Origin: Patescibacteria group bacterium
GTDB lineage: Bacteria > Patescibacteriota > Patescibacteriia > S139-126
Assembly: GCA_015485755.1 (NCBI GenBank)
Contig: WFTD01000066.1
Coordinates: 1-23,815 of the forward strand
DNA length: 23,815 nucleotides
Direction of reading: 5' to 3'
The position numbers were made by a program, and so were the translations under genes. The number at the start of each line of letters is the position of its first letter. Position 1 is the first letter of the stretch. Shown here in pieces: positions 6,449-14,571 of this stretch. The notes beneath the pieces are model-generated. The model was given only the letters and a program-made list of their open reading frames with translations, had not been told where the DNA came from and did not search any database.

Positions 6449-9400
6449 TGCTTCATTATTTCTGCGTTTACCTATCTTTTGCAATAAAACATCTAATCTT
6501 TTTTCAATAATTTCTCTTGCCTCTTCTTTTATGCGGGAAATTTGGCGCTCTCTTTCTTCTGTATCTACATTTACTTTTGCATCCGCGCTAATTTCTATCC
6601 CCCTGCCCTTATAAATATTATCTGATTCTTGGCCGGATTTATTAACCGCCCGCAAGGTATAAAAATAATGCTGGCCTATTTCAACTCCACGATCAATTAC
6701 CGGCCCATTTACCACCTGGCTAAAAATCAACTTGCCCAATTGTCCAGCTACTTGCGAACGGTAAATATTAAGATAAGCAAAGTCAGGATCAGAGCTAGGA
6801 CGCCAATCAATTTGGATATATTTTTTTTCCACTACCTTGATGGAAATCTCGGTAGGTAAAAGTGAAGTAAGATCAGGCTTGTTAACTGGCGGGCTTTGCT
6901 TGCCGCTGCCGCCTCCGCCAGAGCTACCAGATCCACCTGTACTGCCTGAATTTCCACTGCTGCCGCTGCCGCCTTGATTGCCGCTGTCAGAACCAGCTCC
7001 AGATCCATTGCCGCCATTGCCTTGATCATTTCCAGATCCATTGCCACTATCACTGCCTGATGCGCTCACAGCAATAACAATACTGTCAGTGTCAGTTGCG
7101 CCTTTATCATCTGTAACTGTCAAAATGGCAGTAAAATTTCCAGCGGATTGATAAGTATGGGAGATTATCTTGCCGCTGCCGCTTTGACCATCGCCAAAAT
7201 CCCAACCATAACTAACAATCGTGCCATCGCTATCAGTTGAGCTAGAGCCAGAAAATTGAACAGTCAAAGGCAGAATACCAACAGTTGGAGTAGCGCTAAT
7301 TTGCGCCTGAGGGGGTTGATTGGCTGGAGCTGTCTTAGTAATAGAAATTGGCGCTGGCTCATAACCAACATTGCCCGCTTGATCAATAGCGTGAACCCCA
7401 TACCACCAGCTGCCCTCTGCTGGCGTATCAACATAACTGCCGCTATGGTTAGTTCCGCTAACATAGATGGTATGAATTTTGGACCAGCTACCTGCCTGCC
7501 CTTGGTTGTCAGGCGCGCGCCAAACCTCTATCCTATTTAAAGACTGGTCGTCAGTTGCCTGCCAGGAAACTGTTACGCTATTTTCAGTGGTACGCGGCTG
7601 GACATCAAAACTATCAACAGTTGGAGCAGTAGTGTCAGCTGGCGGCGGCGTGCCCCCGCCAACAGAAATAGTGCGCTGACCGCTTGCATTATCAGTAAAA
7701 TAAAGCACCCCTCCCTGGCTGGCTGTAACTGTTTGTTTATTGCCATTAATATCAACTTGATAAGAATTATTAGGAGTAAAACCAACCAAAATATGGGTAA
7801 GGACTCCGCTAGCGCTGACAGTATATCCAGTGCTATTCAAAGGTTGGGCAGGTACACTATTGAACAAAACAACCTTATTTCCCACTTGCACTCCGCTCAT
7901 ACCAGTAGCTGACAATTTAGTCACAGTAGCTGGGCTGGTCAAGGTATTGGCATCTCCAGGCTGATATACAGTGACAAAGTTGGATTGGGGAGAGTTTAAA
8001 TAAAGGGTGTAATAACCGGACAAATTGCGGCACTGGTCAGACAAAGCGCTGCTATAAGCTGAAGATCCGTCAGCATATAGCCATTCCTTACCCGCCCCTC
8101 CTTCTATCACTTTTTCTACCCCAGCCGGCTCAACTGTAGTGATATAAACCTTGCCGTGCGATCCGCCATAGGTATTGGCAACAGCAAAAACATTGCTAGA
8201 TATCTGCTGTGGCTCAGCAGTTAAATGCAATATCTTTTTGTTGCTGTAAGTGCTGACAATCCGATTGAATTCAACAATAAACTCGTCATTGCTGGTATCA
8301 CTACTGCCACGCAAATAAACTACCTGTTGCCTGGCTTCATTTACACTGCTGTCTTTGGCATAAACACGCGTATAATTATAGCCAAACACATCCACTCCGC
8401 CAAAAGAGTCAAAAATTTCAATATCACCCACATCATTAACACTGCCCTCGGTAATCTCATTGCTATTTTCTTGATCGCCTGTTCTAACTGTCTGCAGGGC
8501 CAGCGACATATTATTGTCCCGATAAGGTCCAGTAACACTGCCAAAAGCTGGCTGATCTGTACCTTTTACCCGCGGGCAATAAGGGCCATTTTTAGTATTG
8601 CCGCTTTTAACAATCAAAGTGCCGAACTTAGATAGTTGCAAGCCACTCGGCGCCCATTTGTTATGGGCAGCCGCATAATACCAAATGGGAGAGTCAACTT
8701 CCAAATAAGTAGATGAGGTAAAATCATGGGAAGACTTGAACACTGTCCAATCGCCTATTCTTTTGAACAAAGGAAGGTTGGCCTGGGCAGGAGTTTTGGC
8801 AGTAACTCCTCTTTCTCCTCCCAAAAACATATTAAACAAGCCATAATGCCTGACGCCGTCTGCGTATTTATAATTGGCTGGATCAACCTTGACAGGGCTT
8901 TGCGAGGCTAACCAGGCCCACAGACCAGCTAAATTTGGCTGTCTCTTTCTTTGATAAAAAGCCCAACCGCGCCATAGCCTGGGTATGACATGCTCACATT
9001 TATTAGTGCAGCCTACTTGATAAATCACATCCCCAGGCGCGCCAGTATCATGGGCAGCATAATAAAAATTGCCATCCACAGCAAATGGTTTCATTTTATA
9101 GTAATAAAAAAGCGGCACCTCCCGAGCAAAAGGCAAAGTGCTAAAATAATCCTCGCCCAAAGCTGTGACTGTTGCTTGCAGGGGATACATTAAAGCAGGG
9201 AAAATAGAGTGTCCATAAGCTGTTCCCTCTGGCTGAGCGCTGCTAAATAAACTGTTGTAACCGCTGTCTCTATCAGGACCAAATAAAGTGTTGGAAATAT
9301 CAAGCACGCGCGTCAACCACGCATCAGCCATATGATCAAGCATTGCTTGTGCCTTATCACTGGCAACATAAGGGTCGCCCCATAAAGCCAAAGCGGGAAA

Positions 9401-10078
9401 TATCACAGCGTGCAAATGAGTGATGTGCTGATTGCTAATAAAGGGGGTGGTATCGCTTTTATAAGGAACAAAAATATCACGGTCAGCCTCATTGTCATAC
9501 AAAGCCAAAAGTTTGTTAGCCAGTTGCTGCCGCTGGCTATCACTTATGTAGTTGTAAGTCCAATCATAAGCAATCGCGGCTGACATCTTGCATCCGCCTT
9601 TTCGCCACCACTCAGCAAAATCATGGCGTTCATCTGAACAAGTGTCAGAAATAGTTAGGGCATGGTCAACAGCTTGCCCGCAATATTGGGACTGAGAATA
9701 AGCAAAAGATGCTCCCGTATCGTAATTCCTAATGGCGCACAGAAAAGCATAATTGCGCGTATCAAAATAAAGGTCATAAGTTGTTTTGCTGGCAGGAGAA
9801 GTGTTGTAAAGGCTGTCCATTGTGTTAACAAAACTCTGCCACTCGCTGGCATAATAATTTTTAATACGGCTAGCAATCTCTGGCAAATCACTGCTGGTAA
9901 AAAATAGCCGCGGATGCTGTTTATTGGCCAAAGGGCTGCCAGCTGGCGGCGTGTAATCAGGGTACCCCCCTACTGCTGAAGCAGGAGAAGAACTGCTCAA
10001 GTACCAATAAGTGCCAATTATCAATGCCACAAAAATATTAACAGCTAAAAACAATTTGAAATTTCTCAAATATTTCAT
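5960..10078 (-). CDS. Giant secreted protein: heparinase/lyase-like region, FN3 and PKD domains, four C-terminal helical repeats
   Basis: A 1372-residue extracellular protein. I start it at the ATG at 10078 because GAAAGG lies 7 nt upstream; a TTG at 10093 would add five residues. A signal peptide (KYLRNFKLFLAVNIFVALII, cleavage after SPASA) covers residues 1-35. Residues ~50-790 resemble heparinase II/III or alginate-lyase-like proteins: HPRLFF near the start, helical repeats, NQHITHLH (~221), PEGTAYG (~284), and AAHNKWAPSGLQLSKFGTLI (~473), where such enzymes have a beta-sandwich histidine. An FN3-like domain lies at ~810-913, a PKD domain (DFGDGQSG) at ~920-1006, a Gly/Ser/Asn linker at ~1006-1060, a second FN3 at ~1063-1160, then a charged helix. 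The last 162 residues form four related ~40-residue units. It follows VIT1 directly. Lyase activity is not proven; it could be a binding or coat protein. Confidence 0.85.
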   Translation of the reverse strand: MKYLRNFKLFLAVNIFVALIIGTYWYLSSSSPASAVGGYPDYTPPAGSPLANKQHPRLFFTSSDLPEIASRIKNYYASEWQSFVNTMDSLYNTSPASKTTYDLYFDTRNYAFLCAIRNYDTGASFAYSQSQYCGQAVDHALTISDTCSDERHDFAEWWRKGGCKMSAAIAYDWTYNYISDSQRQQLANKLLALYDNEADRDIFVPYKSDTTPFISNQHITHLHAVIFPALALWGDPYVASDKAQAMLDHMADAWLTRVLDISNTLFGPDRDSGYNSLFSSAQPEGTAYGHSIFPALMYPLQATVTALGEDYFSTLPFAREVPLFYYYKMKPFAVDGNFYYAAHDTGAPGDVIYQVGCTNKCEHVIPRLWRGWAFYQRKRQPNLAGLWAWLASQSPVKVDPANYKYADGVRHYGLFNMFLGGERGVTAKTPAQANLPLFKRIGDWTVFKSSHDFTSSTYLEVDSPIWYYAAAHNKWAPSGLQLSKFGTLIVKSGNTKNGPYCPRVKGTDQPAFGSVTGPYRDNNMSLALQTVRTGDQENSNEITEGSVNDVGDIEIFDSFGGVDVFGYNYTRVYAKDSSVNEARQQVVYLRGSSDTSNDEFIVEFNRIVSTYSNKKILHLTAEPQQISSNVFAVANTYGGSHGKVYITTVEPAGVEKVIEGGAGKEWLYADGSSAYSSALSDQCRNLSGYYTLYLNSPQSNFVTVYQPGDANTLTSPATVTKLSATGMSGVQVGNKVVLFNSVPAQPLNSTGYTVSASGVLTHILVGFTPNNSYQVDINGNKQTVTASQGGVLYFTDNASGQRTISVGGGTPPPADTTAPTVDSFDVQPRTTENSVTVSWQATDDQSLNRIEVWRAPDNQGQAGSWSKIHTIYVSGTNHSGSYVDTPAEGSWWYGVHAIDQAGNVGYEPAPISITKTAPANQPPQAQISATPTVGILPLTVQFSGSSSTDSDGTIVSYGWDFGDGQSGSGKIISHTYQSAGNFTAILTVTDDKGATDTDSIVIAVSASGSDSGNGSGNDQGNGGNGSGAGSDSGNQGGSGSSGNSGSTGGSGSSGGGGSGKQSPPVNKPDLTSLLPTEISIKVVEKKYIQIDWRPSSDPDFAYLNIYRSQVAGQLGKLIFSQVVNGPVIDRGVEIGQHYFYTLRAVNKSGQESDNIYKGRGIEISADAKVNVDTEERERQISRIKEEAREIIEKRLDVLLQKIGKRRNNEAENKAREVYLQKIKANKLSPDDQERVVLFIVYGTTDALRLGEGERAGVLNSFQSAFGKLPQTEIDWEDVIKISTGRWPAQTSATAEERAKKLFVQIYLRSPDMNNPHDNAAVTIMAYGLRSAQRNLNSEAAAIRIFRNIFGRVPFSAVDWDVVRAIAYSGAQR

Positions 10079-10089
10079 ACTATAACCTT

Positions 10090-10785
10090 TCAATAAAATT
10101 TATTAAAAATTTCTCCCACAATAAGCCCGATAACAAAAGCCAGTCCCCCAACCAGCATAATTCTCAATCCTGACTTCCATCGCGACAGCTTAGTATAATG
10201 CGCCACAAAAATTCCAATGCCAAACAATCCGATCAAGGTGGTAATAATAGACACGGGCAAGGCTGTCATAACCGGCAAGAAAAAATAAGCCAGTAAAGGA
10301 ACTATTCCGCCGGCAATATAGGAAAAATACATAGCGGCAGCATTGAGGAGGGGCCTGCCTTCTTTGTCTGGAACTAAAGCAAGCTCGCGATATGACATTT
10401 CTTTTAACATTAACTTCTTATCTTGAGCGGCTGCATCTGCCATTTTCCGCGCCAATTCTGGTGGCCAACCATCAGCCAAATAAAACTCTTCTAGCTCCTT
10501 TTTTTCACGCGGCAAATATTTCTCAATTGCCCTTTTCTCTTCCTTTATCATCCTCATTTCAACTTCCAATTTAGAACGATTGGACAAATAAGACCCAATT
10601 CCCATTGAGATTGATTCTACTGCAATGATTACAATTCCCGACAGTAATACCACAAATTTATCCTGGCTGCCAACAGCAATACCAGAAATGGATCCCAGAG
10701 TGCTAACCATTCCATCTTCCATGCCAAAAACAATTTCCCTAATCAAAGCTCCTAATTGGTTTGAATTTTTGGACTGATGGGACAT
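10090..10785 (-). CDS. VIT1/CCC1 family metal transporter
   Basis: A 231-residue membrane protein of the VIT1/CCC1 family, which moves Fe2+ or Mn2+ across membranes in exchange for protons. The family opening is present (IREIVFGMEDGMVSTLGSISGIAVGS, residues ~15-40), followed by the ESISMGIGSYLSNRS helix (~57-71). A cytoplasmic charged helix (EVEMRMIKEEKRAIEKYLP and on to ~125) matches the metal-binding segment, rich in Glu and Met. Three more helices end the protein, with GLIVGEIF at the C-terminus. The ATG immediately follows the TAG of RNase HI (TAGATG), and the TGA overlaps a possible TTG start of the next gene, so translation is probably coupled. In a bacterium without vacuoles it is likely an exporter or detoxifier (inference). 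Confidence 0.93.
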   Translation of the reverse strand: MSHQSKNSNQLGALIREIVFGMEDGMVSTLGSISGIAVGSQDKFVVLLSGIVIIAVESISMGIGSYLSNRSKLEVEMRMIKEEKRAIEKYLPREKKELEEFYLADGWPPELARKMADAAAQDKKLMLKEMSYRELALVPDKEGRPLLNAAAMYFSYIAGGIVPLLAYFFLPVMTALPVSIITTLIGLFGIGIFVAHYTKLSRWKSGLRIMLVGGLAFVIGLIVGEIFNKFY

Positions 10786-11199
10786 CTATTTAAGATTATA
10801 TTGATCCAAGACTTTGTTCACAATTGCATCAGCTTTTTTGTTCTGCTCGCGAGGGATATGGAAAAAATTTACTTGACGAAATTGAGATTTTAAATTCCAC
10901 ACCTTAATAAATAAGCTGCCCAAAATTTTATCTTTGATTTTATAATGGCGGTTCAATTGCTTTACCACTAGCTCTGAATCCAAATAAAAATCAATTTGAT
11001 CTGCTTGCAATTTTTTAGCTTCCTCCAGCGCAACTATCACGGCTTGATATTCAGCTTGATTGTTGGTGGCTTCACCTAAATACCTGCCCACTTCTTTGAT
11101 TGTTTTTCCTTGGCTGTCCTGGATTACAACCCCAATTGCTGCTGGTCCAGGATTGCCCCGCGCGCCGCCATCAGTATAAATAACCAATTTATTGCTCAT
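10786..11199 (-). CDS. rnhA: Ribonuclease HI
   Basis: A 137-residue RNase H fold enzyme that cuts the RNA strand of RNA-DNA hybrids, for example Okazaki primers and R-loops. Four acidic catalytic residues are visible: Asp in YTDGGARGNPGP, Glu in NQAEYQAVIVALEEA, Asp in YLDSELVV and Asp in NKKADAIVN. The compact form without a long basic loop resembles archaeal and CPR-type enzymes. I chose the ATG at 11199, which overlaps the end of recJ by 11 nt; an in-frame TTG at 11214 would add five residues, and neither has an ideal ribosome binding site. It sits between recJ and VIT1. Confidence 0.94.
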   Translation of the reverse strand: MSNKLVIYTDGGARGNPGPAAIGVVIQDSQGKTIKEVGRYLGEATNNQAEYQAVIVALEEAKKLQADQIDFYLDSELVVKQLNRHYKIKDKILGSLFIKVWNLKSQFRQVNFFHIPREQNKKADAIVNKVLDQYNLK

Positions 11200-12925
11200 T
11201 CCTTTTGATGTCAATAATTTTCAGTTGCAACTCTCTATTGCCATTCCATTCATTGATGCTAACTTCATAAACTATGTCCACCCGATCTCCCATTTGCAAA
11301 TCGCCCCACTTCTCCCCCAGGCCAAATCCAATTGTTTTTCTAATTATACCATTCTCATCACCCACCATCAAACGAATATGCTGGTTATCACTGCCAGCAA
11401 AATCAACCCCAATAACTTGCAATCCTCTGGTCAAAAATCGCGGCTGGGGATTGCCTTGTCCAAAGGGAGCAAATTTATCTATTTCTGACAATAAGTTAAA
11501 ATCTATATCTGACAATTTTACTTCGGCATCAATTGTTAAAATTGGCTGTAAATCATCAGCAGTAATCTGATCAGCTTCCATTTTCATTCCCTGGATAAAC
11601 TTTTCCATCTCCGCTTGGCTAGCAATAGTAAATCCGCAAGCTTGTTTATGGCCGCCAAACTTTTCTAAATGGTCTGACTGTTTTTCTAAAGCTGACATTA
11701 TATCAAAAGCGGAAATAGACCTGCCTGATCCCTTGATTTTTCCTTGACTGATTGTAATAGCCAAGCTGGGACGGCCAAACTCTTCTGTTAATCGGCTAGC
11801 CACCAATCCCACCACCCCCAACTCCCACTCTGGGTTAAAAACTGCGATCAACTTATCACCTGCCTCTACTTGCGGTTTTGCCATCTCTTTTGCTTGGCGA
11901 ACAAATCTGTCCGTCAAAGACTGGCGCTGGACATTTGCCTCTTGCAAAGACAGGGCATATTTGTCAGCTTCCGCCTTACTTTCTGACATCAACAAAGCGT
12001 AAGCGGTGTTGGCATGATCCAATCTACCAGCTGCATTCAAACGGGGGCCAATAACAAATCCAATTTGCCAAGTGTCAACCTTGCCCAATTCCAACCCAGC
12101 TGCAGCAAACAAAGATTGCAGTCCCAGCCTTCTTGTCTTGTTCAAAACTATCAACCCATACTTGACCAAAGTATGGTTCTCCCCCTGCAAAGGCATCATA
12201 TCAGTAACCGTGGCAATAGCCACCAAATCAAGCCACCATTTTTCTTGTCCAGGCCTCAAGGTAATTTCTCTCTTGTTTTGCCAAGCTGATTGTAAAAGTC
12301 CTTGAACAGTCTTAAAAACCATACCCACAGCTGCCAACTTAGCAAAGGGGTAATTGTCATTGGGGTTAGCGCAGTTAAGAAAAGCAAATGAGTCTGGTTC
12401 CTTTTCCACATGGTGATGATCAATAACAATCACATCAATTCCGGCTAATTGCAGTTTGTTTATCTCTTCATAGTTAGTAGTTCCGCAATCTACAGTAATA
12501 ACCAAATCTACGCCTTGGGCGATAAAATTATCCACGGCTGCCATATTTAAACCATACCCCTCCAATTCCCGATGAGGTATGTAAATTTCAGGGGTGAGTC
12601 CAACTGCCTGAAAAAAAGACACTAGCAACGCTGCAGAACAAACACCATCAGCATCATAATCTCCATACACTACCACCCGCTCTTTTAGATCAACCGCGCG
12701 CCAAATTCTCTTGACTGCCTTATCCATATCACGAAACAAAAAAGGATCATGCAGATCCTGAGAATAATCCGGATACAAAAACTCATCAACCATTTCCTGA
12801 CTGTTAATGCCCCGATTGTATAACAATTGGACAATTATAGGATGAAGTTCCGGAAAAATATCAGCAAATTCTGACGGGTATTTATTATAAACCTTCCATT
12901 TTTTCTCGCGCTTTTTATTTGGCAT
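11189..12925 (-). CDS. recJ: Single-stranded-DNA-specific exonuclease RecJ
   Basis: A 578-residue DHH-family nuclease that degrades single-stranded DNA 5' to 3' in recombination and repair. DHH motifs appear in order: VVVYGDYDADGVCSA (~85), ITVDCGTTN (~143), VIDHHHVE (~167) and IGPRLNAAGRLDHA (~290). The DHHA1 nucleic-acid-binding domain follows with GGHKQACGFTI (~425), then the C-terminal OB-like domain (FAPFGQGNPQPRFLTRGLQV, ~490). The length is normal. No Shine-Dalgarno precedes the ATG; instead TGTTAAAAT lies exactly 6 nt upstream, suggesting a leaderless transcript. It heads the recJ-rnhA-VIT1-surface-protein unit, an odd mixture of repair and surface functions. Confidence 0.96.
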   Translation of the reverse strand: MPNKKREKKWKVYNKYPSEFADIFPELHPIIVQLLYNRGINSQEMVDEFLYPDYSQDLHDPFLFRDMDKAVKRIWRAVDLKERVVVYGDYDADGVCSAALLVSFFQAVGLTPEIYIPHRELEGYGLNMAAVDNFIAQGVDLVITVDCGTTNYEEINKLQLAGIDVIVIDHHHVEKEPDSFAFLNCANPNDNYPFAKLAAVGMVFKTVQGLLQSAWQNKREITLRPGQEKWWLDLVAIATVTDMMPLQGENHTLVKYGLIVLNKTRRLGLQSLFAAAGLELGKVDTWQIGFVIGPRLNAAGRLDHANTAYALLMSESKAEADKYALSLQEANVQRQSLTDRFVRQAKEMAKPQVEAGDKLIAVFNPEWELGVVGLVASRLTEEFGRPSLAITISQGKIKGSGRSISAFDIMSALEKQSDHLEKFGGHKQACGFTIASQAEMEKFIQGMKMEADQITADDLQPILTIDAEVKLSDIDFNLLSEIDKFAPFGQGNPQPRFLTRGLQVIGVDFAGSDNQHIRLMVGDENGIIRKTIGFGLGEKWGDLQMGDRVDIVYEVSINEWNGNRELQLKIIDIKRNEQ

Positions 12926-12931
12926 AACTGC

Positions 12932-12940
12932 ATTTTAACA
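12932..12940 (-). promoter_or_regulatory. Extended -10 box giving a leaderless recJ transcript (candidate)
   Basis: TGTTAAAAT on the minus strand, a -10 hexamer matching 5 of 6 with a TGn extension, ends 6 nt before the recJ ATG. A normal start point would fall on the A of the ATG. A second possible -10 (TATAAT, 12989-12984) lies further upstream and would give a leader of about 50 nt. Confidence 0.4.
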
Positions 12941-12962
12941 AAAAAAATCAAGTTATACTATC

Positions 12963-12991
12963 TTGACTAAAATCAAACTATATATTATAGT
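12963..12991 (+). promoter_or_regulatory. Promoter of the first small membrane protein gene
   Basis: TTGACT (12963-12968) and TATAGT (12986-12991) are separated by 17 nt, each matching consensus at 5 of 6. The start near 12998 would leave a 59-nt leader. The -10 overlaps a TATAAT on the other strand, so divergent promoters facing recJ may interfere with each other. Confidence 0.6.
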
Positions 12992-13056
12992 AGCAAACTA
13001 TCCCTATCAACAAAATTTTATTTGAACATTAACAACCAAAAAACCAAGGAGGTTAT

Positions 13057-13347
13057 ATGTTAAATCTATTGGACTTTGCGGCCATCTCAATTATCACTAT
13101 TGTTATCAGCTGTGTTGTTTTTTACTGGCGCAAAAACAATTTGGTATTTATTTCTAATCTGCATTTTATTATGACTGTAATTTCGTACACATTATTAATA
13201 TTAATAATCTCGACTACTGCCTGGATTAATTTATTTCAAAAACACATAAATCTAAGGGATTCAATTTTTATTTTATTGGCATTCAACATAACTTACCCCA
13301 TAACTGCCCTTTTATTAACAAAACTTATAAAAGTAGAAATAAAATAA
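13057..13347 (+). CDS. Small three-helix membrane protein of unknown function
   Basis: A 96-residue protein with three hydrophobic segments: about 4-24 (DFAAISIITIVISCVVFYW), 33-58 (LHFIMTVISYTLLILIISTT) and 69-89 (DSIFILLAFNITYPITALLL), ending in a basic tail. No known family is recognised. Reality is well supported: AAGGAGG sits 4 nt before the ATG, a near-consensus promoter lies 66 nt upstream, and an intrinsic terminator overlaps the stop codon. It is one of only three plus-strand genes in the window and is followed by a second small membrane protein of the same layout. Weak sequence likeness gives no proof of common origin. Position alone does not reveal a role. Confidence 0.8.
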   Translation: MLNLLDFAAISIITIVISCVVFYWRKNNLVFISNLHFIMTVISYTLLILIISTTAWINLFQKHINLRDSIFILLAFNITYPITALLLTKLIKVEIK

Positions 13348-13370
13348 ACCCATCTTTGGTGGGTTTTTTT
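13346..13370 (+). terminator. Intrinsic terminator after the 96-residue membrane protein
   Basis: A 7-bp stem (13346-13352 with 13360-13366) is followed by a run of seven T. It overlaps the TAA stop codon and could also act on minus-strand transcripts coming from the methyltransferase side. Confidence 0.85.
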
Positions 13371-13371
13371 A

Positions 13372-13377
13372 TTGACA
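13372..13377 (+). promoter_or_regulatory. Consensus -35 box ahead of the second small membrane protein
   Basis: TTGACA starts two bases after the T run of the preceding terminator. At 16-18 nt spacing the -10 is poor; TTAAAT at 13399-13404 has 21-nt spacing. The promoter is therefore only tentative. Confidence 0.35.
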
Positions 13378-13438
13378 AACACGCAAAAATGTGCCAAGTT
13401 AAATTGAACGCTCTTTACAAAAAAAGAAAGGAAAGGCA

Positions 13439-13738
13439 ATGAAATGGTATGATATTATCGTTATTTTTGCAATCTCCCTGATTGCAAGCCACCATTTTAT
13501 ATTTAACAGATTCAAAAATATTGATATTTTGCACAGCTTTGACCGATTTATATTTTTCTTTTTCAAGGTTGTCAAGGTTGTTTTTACTGTAAATATTTTG
13601 TGGATTTTTTTGTTTTACTATTACAACAACTGGCCGTTTATAAAAAAAATAGTTATGTTAATCGGGCAAACATCAATTGTCAGTATTGTTATTTATTTGA
13701 TAATAATAAACAAAATAAACAATTTTCAATCAAATTAA
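13439..13738 (+). CDS. Second small three-helix membrane protein of unknown function
   Basis: A 99-residue protein with three hydrophobic segments at about 4-23 (YDIIVIFAISLIASHHFIF), 37-62 (FIFFFFKVVKVVFTVNILWI) and 70-91 (KIVMLIGQTSIVSIVIYLII). It is rich in Phe, Ile and aromatic residues, with basic residues between helices. AAGGAAAGG lies just before the ATG. Its TAA shares TTAA (13735-13738) with the stop of the convergent methyltransferase gene. No family is recognised. It is similar in size and layout to the gene upstream, from which it is separated by a terminator and a -35-like box, so the two may be expressed separately. Confidence 0.75.
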   Translation: MKWYDIIVIFAISLIASHHFIFNRFKNIDILHSFDRFIFFFFKVVKVVFTVNILWIFLFYYYNNWPFIKKIVMLIGQTSIVSIVIYLIIINKINNFQSN

Positions 13739-14571
13739 CCCCGGCCTTTCTTTTTTAAGATAAAAAATGGGACTTGATCGCCAGCAATATAATCGCTGGC
13801 GGTTTTTTTAAGCTCTATATCAAACATCATTCGCGCCATTTCTTCCCATTCACTCTCGCTGGGAACAGTCATCATATTATAAAAATGATAACCTGAAACA
13901 GCTTGCCAGTGCTCATCGGTAATCAAGCCTTGCTGATACAAACGAGGAAGTTGGTAACGAAAAAATCTGCCCAAGTCCAGCTGAAAAGAATCCTTGTCGT
14001 AAATAGACGCTTGCGAGTGCAAAACTAACTCCCACCACCAACTAAATTTATGCTGAGGCAAAGCTAACATATCGCCAATAATTTCCGCGGGTAAACGAGC
14101 TGGCTGAGGGGAAAATAAGCCAATCCGCACTGCCAATTTCCCGCCCGGTTGCAATAACTTATAAATATTACCAAGAACCAAACCATAATCCTCCCAATCT
14201 GTTAAGCTATTTAAACTAAAATCTACCAAGGCTATTACAAATTTTTCTTTATCAGACCTCATCTGGCGCCAATCAACTACCCACATCTTTTCAGGATGAC
14301 CGCCAGACTGACGGCGCAACTGCCTCATTGCCAAAATATTACTCAAATTATCAGCGGCAACCACCGTAGGCAAATTATACTTAGCGGTTAAATCTCTCAA
14401 TTCGGGTGAATCACCTATTACCAGCACTGGAGAATCTTTTGGCAATGACCGCAGCGCCAAATCAAACAAAGCTATCTCATCTGCCGAGGGACGAAAAGGA
14501 GGGCCAAGCTCTAGCCAGCGCCGAGCCAAACTATCAATATCAAATTCAGTTTTGGGGTGAAGGGAAAACAT
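13735..14571 (-). CDS. Predicted SAM-dependent class I methyltransferase
   Basis: A 278-residue protein with a Rossmann-like methyltransferase core. VLVIGDSPELRDLTAKYNLP (~49-68) is the motif I region with the SAM-binding turn; VVAAD is the end of the second strand; KFVIALVDFSLNSLTDWEDY (~114) matches motif IV; and LLQPGGKLAVRIGLF (~139) is a typical post-motif segment. The canonical GxGxG is reduced to IGDSPE, so cofactor binding may differ. The C-terminal half is rich in Trp, Tyr and Phe. The ATG shares one base with the stop of ackA (TAATG), which indicates coupling, but the target is unknown. Some such proteins are regulators without activity. Confidence 0.65.
   Translation of the reverse strand: MFSLHPKTEFDIDSLARRWLELGPPFRPSADEIALFDLALRSLPKDSPVLVIGDSPELRDLTAKYNLPTVVAADNLSNILAMRQLRRQSGGHPEKMWVVDWRQMRSDKEKFVIALVDFSLNSLTDWEDYGLVLGNIYKLLQPGGKLAVRIGLFSPQPARLPAEIIGDMLALPQHKFSWWWELVLHSQASIYDKDSFQLDLGRFFRYQLPRLYQQGLITDEHWQAVSGYHFYNMMTVPSESEWEEMARMMFDIELKKTASDYIAGDQVPFFILKKKGRG

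Noticed and set aside
6895..7065. Gly/Ser/Asn-rich, repetitive-looking DNA
   Set aside because: It encodes a flexible linker between the PKD and FN3 domains; no regular unit suggests a satellite or phase-variable tract.
8225..8635. 136-codon plus-strand open frame
   Set aside because: It is antisense to the secreted giant protein and lacks a ribosome binding site; the opposite strand is clearly coding.
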